64,000 nucleotides of DNA from Panorpa germanica (Eukaryota > Arthropoda > Insecta > Mecoptera > Panorpidae). Position 1 is the stretch's first letter; each line of letters begins with the position of its first letter. The position numbers were made by a program, and so were the translations under genes. Positions 21,400 to 34,235 of the stretch are shown piece by piece. The DNA lies in assembly GCA_963678705.1 (NCBI GenBank), contig OY783207.1, positions 5,332,001 to 5,396,000 on the forward strand, in the 5' to 3' direction. The notes beneath the pieces were generated by a model that was not told where the DNA came from, searched no databases, and was given only the letters and a program-made list of their open reading frames with translations.

Positions 21400-24300
21400 G
21401 GTGTACTTTTTATATCAAAATAAACATTCTTCGAGATGAAATAACAAATCTAGTAAATGCATGATTTATCGGGATGGAATATGAACTGTAACAGTATAGT
21501 GCAGAGTATTAACTTCAGTTAACTACTGTTGCTTTTTAATGGGAAAATTGATTTATAGTTAGCAAGACCTGCTCGTGTTTTCTCAAACGATATTAATTCG
21601 CTCATTACCAAATTATTGAAGTGGAGTTATTGGGTACTAATATTGCAGGCTTCGTGTAATTAAGTTATGTCCAGTTGTTTAGCTTCGATAATTAATTTTA
21701 TTATAAAAGGGCCGAACTAGTTTTAATATTAAAGTTAACCATCAGAGATGTAATGTGATCATGCGTTAAATACTATTGTATATTCATACATATTTTCTAT
21801 TTCTTTCCGTAAATTAATAGCATTGTACTCAATTACTATGCCAAGTTTGAGCAAGGTCTGTCAACCATATTGTGTACAGCACCTGGTTTAAATGAGTTTG
21901 TTTATATCCGATCTTTTGTAGCTAACTTCATTCTATTTTTATACTTTAGCTACTTCCATTTTTGAACTGAATATCATTATAGTTTCGAATTCCGAGAAAA
22001 ATAGTATCAAATCTAAATTTTCAGATTATATTTCGATATTCTAAATCCATAATTCCATAAGTTTTTATTTTAATTTAATAAACACAAAAATAAAAACAAA
22101 CCAGAACTGTATTTCTTCGATTAAGAAAGAACCTACAGTTATAACAATATCCATAAAAATTTATAATAGTTTAAATTATCCAATTAAAAAAATAGAGGAG
22201 TAAATTAAATAAAGCTATAACTAATCTCTATAGGATGTACTTAACACACTTAAAATTAAAATCGTAATTACAACAGCAACTGTCAGACACAAATAACAGT
22301 CCATCATCTCCTAATAACCTGCCCACAATATCAAACTCAACGAACAAAACACAGCATCAGTGGTGAACTAAAAGACATGCTTTCTGACAATTCAGAAAAA
22401 GTGCTGGAATTCTTAACGTAATATAAATCAAATTTAACGAAAATACTAAGTTTGTTTTTAAATAAAATATTTAAGTTTAATTTAACTAAATTTAACTTCA
22501 AGCGAACATGACCTTTACTAATCTAATCTGAAAAAAAACTAATTATAACCATTATTTATGAAATGCTCCAATATTTAAAATAAATAGGGCGCTTCGGTTT
22601 TTCATTATAACATAATCAGTAACTAAACTATAGTTCAAATTACGAGAGTTCGACAGCGACTCGTACTTAAAACAAGTTGTGGAGTATACAATTCTATAAT
22701 TTAAGTATTAACTAATCAAAAAGAGTTAGGGGGGAGGGCGAGGTATGGAAGCATTATGCCTTTACTCAACCGTTTGGGTAATCTATCATCTTACGTATTA
22801 GACCATTTATTCTGTGTTGGTACAATGCTTAATAGCTTACAATACTTAAATATATAAAATAAAATAGCGGTAAATTTAAAACTCTAAATATAAATAACGT
22901 TCATTCATTCCATTCATTACTTCTCAATTTCTACAGCTGACCCATCCTTTCTACTAAATGCAACATCAAGTGAACCAGTTGAGTCCATTTGTACTGGCCG
23001 TCTGTTTTGTACTTTGATTGCGCAATACATTTGAGGGGTTTTAATAATTCGTCACTGTATGGCTAGCTGTATGTGCCACTTCGTTTACTCCAGTGCCGTG
23101 TTTGCTTTTGTTGCCTTTTGTCTGAGACCATTTTCCATGCTGAACTCAAATTTCTCCATCCCCTCACAGTGAATTCTCTATGAACAGGGGAGGTCAGGGG
23201 ACACGTAACTTATTTATAGACGGTCATTCAAGCACAATACGTCGCAGGCTGTTAATATCTTTAGTAGTGATACAGAACTAAGCTTTTGTTTAATTCCATT
23301 TATGCTTTAGTTTATTTTCAGAATCTATTTATAAATCATATATGTATACAACTAAGTAGTAGAACCTAAAATTTAATTTAATTAATGTAGTTAGCATACA
23401 ATTCTATAAATGTGCTTTCATTTGTGTATATATATGTATATGTATTTAATTAATAAAGTCATTTGGAAGTTCATTGAACTCTTATTTATTAAGCCGATTT
23501 CATTTGGCTAAACGCTTCTGACTCCCTTCCCACTCTTCCTTTGTTTTTAATACTATTCACGAAATTATATTGTTTTTACATAAAACAGTTTTTATTAAAT
23601 ATGATTTGTGATTTTACTATCAATGTACCACTTCCAAAACATATATCAATTGCCCAGTTCATTAGTGGGACAACTCAGAAAAAATAATTTGAGTTGATTA
23701 TGTAGGTATTTGTATAATTCTAACTTGTATACGATTCAATAGTCAAATAACTCAAAAATTCAATTATCGCTGGAATGGAAATGAATTTGGAGATGTCTTA
23801 CTAATGAACTGGACGGTTATCATATACAAGTTACATACATACACGTCTACTGCATATATTAACAAACAAATTATATTATACAAGTGACGTCAGAGAAAAC
23901 GTTAGAAAATAAGACCCCTTAATTTATTTAACTTCGACTTATTTCCGATGCTAAAACCTATCACTGACGGCTTTCTATTACGCTTTTTTATTTTTCTATA
24001 ATACTACAACTAAGTATAGATGCACTTATCTAGTGGCTTACATTTTAATAATTACACGGTGTGGTAGAGATTGCTCCAATGAACAATTCTACATGATTTG
24101 ATTATTAGGTCCGAGTGTGAAAAGGTCCTGCGAAGTCTTCGAACGTTACTACCACGTTTATATGATGTTGTTCAGGCCTCATACATGTGGGCTACACCGT
24201 TGCTCCATAAACGTTAAGATTATAAACACTTAAAATAAATTCTGATAACAATGAAAGCCAGAACATATAATTCATAAACACAATTGTTCATTGTGCCGTA

Positions 24301-24500
24301 TATATAAGGTTCCTTTTACATTACTCTTTAGAATATAGTCATCGGTTAACATATTTATCCCCTGTTTATTTATATAAATTCAACTTATAAATATTTAAAA
24401 TAAAAGCAGTGTGTGTTATATGTGTGGCGTTGTGCAAACACGCAGGCGTACCTTCTTACCTTATCTTATCTGATATATAATTTATACAATTACTGACAAC
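21400..24500. other. No gene seen
   Basis: AT-rich DNA with one somewhat GC-richer part at about 22725-23230 that has no splice-bounded open frame I could support. It probably includes intronic sequence of the gene ending at 21278. Confidence 0.4.
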
Positions 24501-24519
24501 ATTTTCTTATTTTTTTCAG

Positions 24520-24613
24520 GTAACTTTTTCCATTAATAACACTCCACTTTAAAATCTGCTGACTTTACTCGATGAAAGCGAAAACATGATATTGGAAGAT
24601 AAATGGAAATTCG
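24520..24613 (+). CDS. Candidate first coding exon with an overlapping upstream ORF
   Basis: A strong polypyrimidine tract and acceptor (CTTATTTTTTTCAG, ending 24519) and a good donor (G/gtaagaaa at 24614) bound a 94-bp exon. It contains ATG at 24586 reading MILEDKWKF plus one carried base. Another ATG 14 bases upstream starts a five-codon ORF (MKAKT) whose TGA overlaps the main ATG as ATGA, a layout that usually lowers translation of the main frame. The rest would be 5' untranslated sequence. I do not recognise nine residues and did not find the next exon. The acceptor at 27651 fits in phase but gives a stop after about 13 more codons and lies in a repeat. It could also be a purely untranslated exon. 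Confidence 0.35.
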
Positions 24614-24619
24614 GTAAGA

Positions 24620-25840
24620 AATAACAACATTAATATTAATGTACCTGAAATATTATAGTATGTATAATACGAGTACCCGTACTGCCAGCGCTCCCGCCCC
24701 TTCCGCAGTATCGTATATTGAACGGCACGGGTTCCTTGAATATTTATTAAATAACTTTTATACGAATAATTTTAAATCTAATTAGTTTATCTTACCTTCC
24801 TTTTTAGTTATCTATTACCAAATCTCTGCTTCATTTGTTTATAAAATATACACCTATAGATAAGTTTTGAAATACAGACATCGGATTACCGAAAGTTGAA
24901 CAATAGAATTTGAATAATCCCGCAACTAATTTCAAAAACAATTTTGATTATTATTAACCTGTTATGACAAAAGTTATGACAAAAATGCAAACGATTGAAA
25001 TATGTATTTCTGTGTATCTGTTTCTAATCAAAAATCAATTCTTATAGATAATTATTAACACAGAAAAACGGTTCTGCTTTCGGCCGCAAGTACTTTTAAT
25101 TAATTATTTTTAAAAACAATTTCGTTCACTTGTTTTGCAGATAAAATATAAAGCCTTTCAAAAAAATGTAAAGAGCTTAGAATGTTTGGGTTGCCATCTT
25201 TCGCCAGAATCTTAATAGTATCTTAATAAATTATACAGGGTGTTTGGTAGCAAGGTGCAAAGCCTTAAGGGGATCATAGTTGACACTATTTAGAACATTT
25301 TGAGCCATACATGTCCTAGCCGAAGTCTGCTTATTTGTTTTTTACTGCTATTTTTATGTTATTTTTATAAAAACCAAATTTCTGACAGTTAAATGCCAAC
25401 AGTGACCCAATTTAAGTTGGTATGTTATTTTTTGGAGATTATCAGATGTGTACCCAAACTAATAAACCTAGTTCCAAGCATCTGTGTTATTTAAAAAAAA
25501 TACTAGACGCTTTTGAAGTCTTAACAACTTTTAAAATTAAAAAAAACCTGCGCAGTTTATGGCATTTAGAAAAATAAATAAAATAACCTCGATTGTTCAA
25601 AACTTTTTTATCCAAGGTATATCTACACGATGGGATTCGGTTGCTTTTATAAAAGTGCTCACAAAAGCGGTTGCTAACTGTTAAAGATATATAAGAGCGA
25701 GAGAGTTAAGTTACCACACCGTCCATCAGACAAGGACGCAGTCCGTTGTTTTATAGCTATATGTTTACACCTGATTAGCAAGAGGTTGCGGCATATAATA
25801 CTCATACAAGTTTAAAATATTTTTATAAAATAATTAGCGT
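24620..25840. other. No gene seen
   Basis: A possible intron downstream of the exon at 24520-24613. At 24680-24730 a small GC-rich patch (CAGCGCTCCCGCCCCTTCCGC) stands out. No element ends were seen. Confidence 0.4.
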
Positions 25841-25844
25841 GAGG

Positions 25845-26090
25845 TGGATGGCGGAAATAGTAAGAAGAAAAGGAAAAACAGGAGAATAAATAATCTGGTG
25901 GAGAATAATAGAGAGGGTCAAAAGAAGAAGAAGCAGAAAGCACTTTTGGAAGTAGTAAAAGTCGAGAAGATTTTAAGTTTATTTTAAGTTTAGTTTTTAA
26001 GTTTGGAATGTATATAGGAATGAAATGTATTAGAAATATAATACTGTAGATTGTAAAGCCGAAAGGCATACACAATTAATATATAAATAA
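25845..26090 (+). mobile_element. LINE 3' relic
   Basis: A purine-rich stretch ends in TTGTAAAGCCGAAAGGCATA and then an ATATAAATAAAATT tail. It shares the TTGTAAAGCCG terminus with 3030-3045. I infer a 5'-truncated LINE; only the 3' part is present. Confidence 0.5.
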
Positions 26091-26592
26091 AATTAGCGCG
26101 GGAATTTTTAAACTACAAATTTCCGTTAGTTTTTGAAAATGCTTCGTATATCGTAATGCCTTACCGATTCGTTTACAAAACCTTTGCCATATAACAATAA
26201 CCATAAATAAACTTCTATATTAAACTCATACCTTTCCAACTACCCTTCTCCTATATTCGCTTACTCTATAACACATTTTCTTACCCCCTTTATGTTGCCT
26301 CTGTAAAACCCTTCATCTATTCTATATAGTTTCTATATTGGGTATCACATAAAGCACTTTAGATTTTAATAATTCCCGCCATTACTATAGAGTGACAGTT
26401 GGCATAGTAACACTCTATAAATGTAAATACCGACAGAAGTATAGCTACTAGCTATTCTGATTCAAAACGAACATGCCCACGTCTGCCATCTATAAAGTCG
26501 ACAAGTGAATTGTGAATTACAAGAGGTACCGCATCTTTGGTTAAATTTAAGCCACTTGAAATTTTAATGGTATTCTGTTATATAGATCTTAT

Positions 26593-26901
26593 GCCGGTTT
26601 CACACCAGAGAGACAGTTTTGAAAACAGTTTTGTTGTCAAAAAACAAAACAAAATCATGTTTTGTTTTATTTTAAAACAGTTCTGTTTTTCGAAAACAGA
26701 CTGTAATATACAACAACTGACAAGCGCTAAAAATCAACAACAAACATGTTTCCTTTGATTTAACCGACTTCAGATGGAAAAGTGTTTTGTTTACTGAAAC
26801 AGCAACAAAAGACAAAAATGTTTTAAGAAATGTCTCTTTAGTGTAAACATTGGTGTTTTTGTTCGTGTTTTATTGAACTGTTTCTCTGGTGTGAAACCGG
26901 C
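26593..26901. mobile_element. MITE with terminal inverted repeats GCCGGTTTCACACCAGAGA
   Basis: The first and last ~25 bp are near-perfect inverted copies: GCCGGTTTCACACCAGAGAG on the left and GCCGGTTTCACACCAGAGAA read inward from the right, both continuing ACAGTT. The 309-bp body is rich in GTTTTGTTTT-type runs and encodes nothing recognisable. The immediate flanks (TTAT and AAAC) show no obvious target duplication, so the superfamily is open. Near-identical ends suggest fairly recent activity. Confidence 0.8.
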
Positions 26902-26949
26902 AAACCTCGTTGTCAAAACGTCTTTTTATACAAAAATAAAGAAACAATT

Positions 26950-28260
26950 TATAACCTCGTTAAATAATGCAGTTTAAATGTTACATATATTTATATATAA
27001 TGTAAGGTTATATAACAAAAGTTATTTTTATGTTAAATTTTATGTTTTTTGACGTTTATGTAGCTATTTATAAAACATTAACTATAGTATTACATATCGA
27101 ATTAATATAATAGAAAAAGATTTAATGTATTTTGCATTTATTTAATGACAATATAACGTAACGTTAGGTAAAAAATATTACTTTCATTAAAACACGAGTT
27201 TACATTTTGTGTTTAGAAATAAATTTGTTATGTATTAAACCTTCAATCTGCAATGTATAGAGCTAATTATTTGTTTTAGCATGAAAATGCAAGCATTTTA
27301 TTTTGTTCGCAAATAATTATTACATTTTAAAGTGCCAGCCCTTTTATGTATGCCATATACAGACGCAATTACGTCCTGCAGCGTTGTAAATGGCATAATT
27401 ACAGTTACATGAACGGTCCTAAACACCTTCAGACAATACATGCAATACACTATTAAATACATTTTGATGTGAAAATTAATTACTATGTTACAATTAATAT
27501 TTGTACATTAAACACGTAATTTACAACATCCTTATAGCACGATATTTAATTTGGATCTTGTATTTACTATGTGAAGATTGAGCTAAAAGCAAATTTAATA
27601 TTCTAAACAATTATTTTAATTTAAATGTTAGCGCCTTAAATAATTTTATTTCAGTTCGATCACAGACCGTGACAACAAAGAATTTGATTTCGGCGTAGAA
27701 AATTTTCTTGCACTGCATGATTATTACTTGCTAGCTTGCCTAAAGCTAATTACAAGGTTGTTTTTTTTGTTTCACACTTGTTAGCTACTTTAAACATACA
27801 TTCTCATTAGCCTACAATATAATTTAAAACAACTTTTTCTAACTACAAATTTCTCCCAAACGTTTTATTCATTTGTGTAGTACTTTGTAAATATATTAGA
27901 AATTCTCTTCTTTGTTATTAATTTAAATATTTACATAAATGAAATACAAATATTCGTTTTAATATTGACAATACATTTATATCTCATATAAAAAACATTC
28001 ATATTTTACCCTACGTAACCAAAACTAATAACGAACGTTTATTAAATTATATATTCCCCTTCATTATATTGTATAAACTGTAATAAATAAATACACGTAG
28101 TTTAAACACTTGAAATATTTTGCATACTAATAAAATAGATTTACTTTAAAACTAATTTCAAAATCTACATATCTACTCAGTCGATTCTTTTTTAGTTTAA
28201 ATTATTTTTTTAACGATTACTGTAAGTTGTTATTTGACTTTCGTGTTTTTTAGCTATAAT
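26950..28260. other. No gene seen; a 60-bp repeat at 27630
   Basis: TTAGCGCCTTAAATAATTTT with flanks (about 27620-27690) recurs at 58855-58925 in the same orientation. Otherwise this is AT-rich DNA without a supported open frame. Confidence 0.4.
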
Positions 28261-28269
28261 TCATTATAG

Positions 28270-28960
28270 AGAGGGGGGTTAAGGTTTCAACTTTTTTTGG
28301 TTTCATTTTTTTTTATTTATTTATATTATTATACAACATACTAAGTTTATTGAGTAAAAATTTGAAATCAATTGGAGTAAAACTGTCGGAGATATAGAGT
28401 TTTATGTCTTCACCTCTCTGGTCTGTTTTCGTGTTACTTTGAAACTTTTAAATGCGATTTCTCACACATACCTTTTTCAGAGTCGGTGCCCTCACTAGCT
28501 CAAAATCTACTAGACTGAAATTTTGCACACTCTTTCTTTACATAAATACCGAGGTAACACTCTTGATATCTTATTTATTTTTTAATTTTAACGTATTTTA
28601 AAATAACAAAGTTTTTGATTTTTTTCATGAAATCTCGGTAGTTTGATTATAAGGGCTGTAAAAAATTGAAAAATCAATAAAAAAAGAAAATCTCTACAGC
28701 GTTACCTGCAGAAACTTATCAACTAATGAAATCGTTTTGGTTTTTCGATTTCACAAAATCCAGTGATGAGTTATGAGTGATGTTATTTTTTTTGTAACGT
28801 CTGCGGAGATTCGCTGTCAATGCCTTATTTCTTAACAATTATTTATGAAAATTTCACAACGTATTCTTTAAATGTCATTTTATCATGTAGTAATTATAGA
28901 AATAATTATATGTTAACTGTGTCGTCAAAAAACATTATCGAAAATATGCTTTTTTTTATC
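28270..28960 (+). repeat. Interspersed repeat, copy 1 (inverted copy at 42902-43785)
   Basis: Starts near GGGGGGTTAAGG. It shares many blocks with the reverse complement of 42902-43785, including GTGTCGTCAAAAAACATTAT, CTAGCTCAAAATCT, TTTACATAAAT, GAGGTAAC and GATTTTTTTCATGAAA. Copy 2 extends further at the other end, to ...GTAACCCCTTAA. The shared GGGGTTA ends suggest a non-autonomous DNA element of roughly 1.2 kb when whole. Family not identified. Confidence 0.6.
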
Positions 28961-28969
28961 GTTTGGACC

Positions 28970-29825
28970 TTAACTAATTAAGATAAATCCTTCGTACTTA
29001 TCAACGTAAATGTACCTGTTATATAAATACTACTTACAAATACTATGTACTATAAATAACGTAATACTCGTCTAGAATTAGAAATCAATAAATAATTTAA
29101 TAATATTCAAATATAGTTCAAGCTAACCTATTTACCGAAAAGGAATGAATACTTCTATAATTTAATTAAGCGCTAGTTCCGAATATTCGAAGCTATAACA
29201 GGATGCATGTTTAATGGGGAAGGTAAACATGCTACTTTAATAATAGAACATCCAGACTGACAGAATGTTGTAGCGGAATAAGCTGCAGTTATACGGAACA
29301 TATATTCTAGCGCATTTATAAAGAGGTAAAGTCTCTTGCTACCCCCATCAGTATAAAGTAACATTTAAAGTTAAATTTAAAAATATATTACTATTCACAC
29401 ACAACTCGCAGTACACTGCGACGATTTAATAGAGTTTTGTAAATATTATACAATTTTTCAATTAAAATGAAATATGCCTTTTTTTCAAAGATTGTTTAAG
29501 ATGATTGCAAGTAATTATACCAATGCAGATAAAGTTAAATTGTATTTATTATAGTTGAAGAAAGTTTTTATTTTTAAATTATATTTTCTTAATGTTGTTT
29601 GAAACTTTATGCTATAGTACAAATTACGAGAGTTCGGCGGTTAAAAACAAATCTACAATACAATGAAAATGCACTATTTCTCTGATTTTATACTAACTAA
29701 TATCTTTTTTACTAATCGGCCAAAACATCTAAAACATTCCTAATTTCTTTCACTACAATATATTAGTTTATTAAAAAAATTGTCACCTGTCACGCGTTAC
29801 CAAAATTAATATTAAATCCGACGAT
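28970..29825. other. No gene seen
   Basis: AT-rich. A short minus-strand frame at 29173-29364 reaches no splice sites and has no recognisable features. Confidence 0.45.
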
Positions 29826-29829
29826 CCGA

Positions 29830-30085
29830 TATTATATTTAAATGCATAAATTATAATTTACAAAGATCAAAATTCAATAGTCAAATATTAGATGTGATTA
29901 AAACTTTTCCTGTTAATATTAAATTTTTATTAAGTGATTCAAAATTAATTAGTGAATTATTTAAATATTTAGAAATTTGTAAAATAGAATTATAAAATGT
30001 TAAATATGTATAAAAAATGTTAGATGGTGACTATAACGAATAAAAGTCAAGGCAAATAAATAAATATTTAAAAAAATTGTAGAAT
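29830..30085 (+). mobile_element. LINE ORF2 C-terminal relic and 3' UTR
   Basis: NYNLQRSKFNSQILDVIKTF runs on to ...YLEICKIEL and a TAA. An AT-rich tail with GTCAAGGCAAATAAATAAAT follows. It matches the minus-strand copy at 16770-17055. The C-terminal tail after the Cys/His motif is typical of Jockey/I/R1-like LINEs; the upstream motif is eroded. Confidence 0.6.
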
Positions 30086-30089
30086 AGTC

Positions 30090-32810
30090 CTTGAGGTATA
30101 AAATAAAGCAATGCCTTTTTTATACTTTGTAGCCAAGTTGCATGTTTAATATGTGCACTTTATTTGCTAATATCTGGCTTAGTCGCTGGTGAAAACTTTT
30201 GAAATTAAAATCATATTTAAATTACATCAAATTTCGTAGAAAATTAGTTTTACTAGTAAACCACCTTAAATAAGTTTTATGTCTACATAAATAACATGCT
30301 CGTCATTTCAGTAGAAAGGGTTAATAATATCGTACACAACCCCCAAAGATTTACTTGTCGTTTGAAACATTTTTGTTTAATTAAATATCTGTTTAATAAT
30401 GTGAAGTTAGTAACATAGTTGACAAACATTTCGTGAAAAGTCTAACTAAAACTTATCACGTCATTTATTTTCAAATATCATCTCGTGAAAATAGAACGAT
30501 GAGTATACCCGGTGATATTTTCAAATAGATAACGTATTGTCTGGAATAGAACTCGTAAATCTAAATGTATTTGCACAACTCGTTATAAAATATGAATCCA
30601 GGGCCGCATCTGAAACACGGGCAAATGATTTTTTATAAATAAGGTAACGAATAGAAAGAGTACCTAATGATTAGGTATAGATTTATTATTTATTATTACT
30701 AAAGTTATTAAGTTGACATATTATTACTGGATATTAATAAATAAAGCGCCGTAAACGAAACTTGCTTAGCAGAATTTTTGATAAAGAACCTTTTCTGAAT
30801 AATTCGATTTTATGTTATAATACAAATTTAGTAGACAAATGTGTATTAAAACTAAGCACCGGTTATTAATTTTTTTTTAAGATGAATTTTTGTCTAAATT
30901 TGTGTCTTTAAAAATGCACTTATATATATTATGTAAATTAATGTTCTGGGATCCGAATTTTTTAAATACCTGGTTCTAATTTAATATGCTTTAGAACTGG
31001 TCTAAAGTTTACACAATTTTCTTCTTTGAAAAAGATTCTTATGTGTATTTATTAACAAAATTCATTTGTCTATCGTCTAGAATATTACACGATCTTAAAT
31101 CCAATTCAGAAGGGGAGTCAAAAGTTCCTCAGTCGTCATTTATGTTTCTAGCCTGCAGCTTCACTTAATGAGCACGTTTCATATACTTAAATAGGTGTAT
31201 TATTTCTAAAATAAGCTTAATCTATACCTATCATAAGATTCATTAACTACACCTTCTATCGCCCAAAAATATTAAACGATTCTAAATGAAATTTTGTTCT
31301 TAAAATTTACAGCAGGTTAGGTAAGATGAAACAAATATTAGTCATCTCTAAGGGTGTCATTTAACATGACGTTACCTAAGTTGGTTAGTTTATTGTTCTT
31401 AAGATCACTATTCGTACTTAACTATTTTCAGACTATAGTATAATGATTACTTATTTAAAGTTGTAGAAAAGAATCAAAATTGGATATAAGTTGCCTAATT
31501 TTTTCATAAATAGGTAATTGTAAATTCTTCTAATGCTACAAAATATGGTCATTAGTTTTTTCATGAGTTTTATACTAAATCGATAGTAGTTGTTCTTAAA
31601 TGTACTTGGATTAAGAACCCTATTTATATAATTTAGTAAAGTACTATTTATAATAAAGTTTGGCAACTTTAGTTTACCCAAAACTATCAGCGGACTTTAA
31701 ATAAATTGAAAAATAAGTCTCATACCTTAGAGGAGATTCTTTTAAGTTAATTTAGATATTATTGATGACTAAAAGTTTTAAAATAATGGTCTAATTCATT
31801 TCTCTATTCATCAAAAAATATTGCACTCGTTTTGTACTTTCTTTTCTTTACTTTTAATTAGTATTAGGAATATTATCGTATTTTATTCACAAACATAACT
31901 ACTTATGTACCAACAGATCGCAAATAAGTGCAAAATTTTTATGAATCGAAGTCATCGAAGTATACCATATGTGTGTGTTAAATCTTGAATAAGACGCGTA
32001 CCATCTCGCTAACAAATAAACAATTTCATTCATCAAATCTCTTTTACCCTTTTCACAATGCGAACTACATAGGATATTGGCATCCAAATGTGGTTGAATT
32101 AAATTTGCATTGTGTTCCCTTTGAAATAAACCCAACGCTATTATTAGACTTTTAACATGAATATTTCATCCCCACATTACTAATGCATATTCTTTTATCC
32201 AGTTCATCCCTGTTCTGTTAGTCGGTGAATCGTTTCTCGCTGAAGCCGAGAAGAGCCGCCACTCTTCCTGTCAGTCTGTCATTTAGTCGCATTGTCACAC
32301 GTTCCAAGTAGAGAGTAAAGAGTATATTGTGGGTAGTGTAGGGAGAGGAGGAGGATGAGATACTCGTACAAACCACCCTCACCTCGTCTCGCGTTCATTT
32401 CTACCTGAAATATACATATAATGTAGTCAGCTTACGGAGCACTACTGCGTGGATGCCTCTCTCCTTCTCATGGTTTCTTCCCTTCTAACAAATGGCTCTG
32501 ACTTTGATTATGCTGAAGATAATAACGAAAGTGAAAATATCGATAGATCATTTAGTCCTATTTGCAGAACAGTATTTAATTGCAGTGAGATATGTATATA
32601 TGGCAGCAACTGTATTATTAAATCAGTCTTTCTAGTATATTAAAAGTATTCTATCCTATCTGTCTGAAGTAAAGGGTTACGACACTTTTAAAAGTTAATG
32701 ATGAAGAATTAATCCACTACGTATGAAATTGTATCTTTGTAATTTTTCATTCTCTAATTCATTTTTATATTTGATGTATTGGTAATTTAATTATTTTACG
32801 GCTCAATTTT
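30090..32810. other. No gene seen; GC-richer island at 32215-32405
   Basis: Mostly AT-rich. The island at 32215-32405 (CGCTGAAGCCGAGAAGAGCCGCC, then GGGAGAGGAGGAGGATGAG) has no clear open frame. A plus-strand frame at 32449-32643 (MDASLLLMVSSLLTNGSDFD) follows it, but nothing supports it as a gene. Confidence 0.4.
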
Positions 32811-33033
32811 TATAAATTACAAGTTATTATTTATTTTTGTAATAAATTCACACCAGCTGTGCTTGTAATCGTCTGGTAAAGGAAACAATTTGATTTGCAC
32901 TCTAACCACACATTTTTTTATCGCCACCAACCTACAAGTGTTTTACCGCCTTTGCCCTTGCTTGTGCAGGTGTTAAATGTTGCACTTTTTGTATTCTGTA
33001 GGACTTCAATCGTAGTTAATTTTCTAATATGCG

Positions 33034-33195
33034 AAGAGTCGGATTTAGAGTTGTGAAGGACTAGGGCAACGAAGAAGCGGAGGCTTCTAATTATTTAAAA
33101 GTCTTATTTAGTCTTTTAAAAATTTATTACTTTTATCTTAATTGTGGAGGCCCCGGGGAATTAGTCCCGCCTGCCCTCCCTCAAATCCGGACCTG
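33034..33195. mobile_element. hAT-type MITE with 8-bp target duplication
   Basis: The 8-bp direct repeat AATATGCG occurs at 33026-33033 and 33196-33203. The ends are imperfect inverted repeats: AAGAGTCGGATTTAGAG on the left, and CAGGTCCGGATTTGAGG read inward from the right. Length 162 bp. The 8-bp duplication and CAGG-type end fit the hAT superfamily. It interrupts the stop codon of a short minus-strand open frame. Confidence 0.8.
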
Positions 33196-33352
33196 AATAT
33201 GCGCTACGAGCAGATACATTAAGATTTTTCTCAAATTGTACTTGAGCTTTGTCATGGATTACGTTAAATTCTGGCTTGCACTTGGCAGCTACCTGATGTT
33301 GCCGTTTTTGGATGTTTACTTCCATAGCGTTTTTTGATGCTATCAGTGTCAT
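33161..33352 (-). CDS. Short unrecognised gene, C-terminus altered by a MITE
   Basis: ATG at 33350-33352 opens a 63-codon frame: MTLIASKNAMEVNIQKRQHQ, then VAAKCKPEFNVIHDKAQVQF, then EKNLNVSARSAY, then SGPDLREGRRD from the MITE. Residues 1-52 are host sequence with balanced codon use, unlike its AT-rich surroundings. Removing the MITE and one target copy gives GCA TAT TAG, so the ancestral frame ended at residue 52. Upstream (33360-33500) is a GC-richer, promoter-like region with TGACAGCGCG. An AATAAA lies downstream at about 32831. The product would be small, basic and helical. It may be a real small gene, a first exon (a CAG/GTAGCT site exists at residue 20), or a retrocopy fragment. Confidence 0.35.
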   Translation of the reverse strand: MTLIASKNAMEVNIQKRQHQVAAKCKPEFNVIHDKAQVQFEKNLNVSARSAYSGPDLREGRRD

Positions 33353-33359
33353 TGTAACG

Positions 33360-33545
33360 TTAAATTCGCGTTTGAATTCTATTTCGATAACTTTCTTTAA
33401 CTACAATGCAAAACGATATGCTTCTGTAGGCATGTAAACAACATAACAGACTGACGCTTGTCAAAAAATGAGCGCGCTGTCATTAGCCGTTTGGTTGTTA
33501 CAGCAGCGTAAAATTGGTAACACTTCGAGTGCCGTATCCTTTATA
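33360..33545 (-). promoter_or_regulatory. Promoter-like region upstream of the short gene
   Basis: On the minus strand this has higher GC content, with GACAGCGCGCTCATTTTTTG and GACAAGCGTCAGTCTGT, just before the ATG at 33352. No TATA box is obvious. The assignment is inference from composition and position. A plus-strand ATG (33471) opens only about 35 codons. Confidence 0.25.
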
Positions 33546-34235
33546 TTTAATGTTGAGTTATTAAATAAAATTTATTAACTGTTTTAAATTGAATGGTGGC
33601 AGTGTACATTGTACTGCATTTTCACTACATTTTCTTGCATTTTATATTATTTTCATATTTCATATCTTTCTCATCTTGACATAAATGACAGCTTGAAATT
33701 TTAATGGAATAATTAAAATAGTTGTACATCCCGACAGGCGCAATAATAGTAACGTGGACTTCCTTATCTAAAATGAAATAAAATATAGGTCAACATTTTT
33801 TCTTATATTCAGTAAATGGAATTTTCAACTTTTAAAACTTGATGTTAAATGAACAAATAGACATGAGTTATTACATTGGTTTTTTTAATTATTTTAAGAA
33901 AATTAAAAGTCATTTTCTTGGTAGTAAATAATTAGCTAATATAATTTAATTAAATTAGGGTAGTTCACTAGTAGAAAGACTTTTCTACAGAATTTTCCAA
34001 ATATAATGTATATAATGTAAGTATCCTAAATATAATTACAAATTTTAATTTTCAAGTTAACATATTGTATATAAATTTTGACTGTTTTTTTAGATTGGTT
34101 GACCAGCTAGTAAACAACATAATGAAGGTTTAAATTTGAAATGATTTTAAAATATTGTACACGTAGTAGAGTTATGCGTTGCAGAAGACAGTATTGCTAT
34201 ATTTATCAACAATGTGAATGAAGTTAGTCGTTAGA

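Noticed and set aside
27651-27700. TTTATTTCAG/TTCGATC as the exon following 24520-24613
   Set aside because: The phase fits, but the frame stops after about 13 codons, and the block is a dispersed repeat with another copy at 58855-58925.
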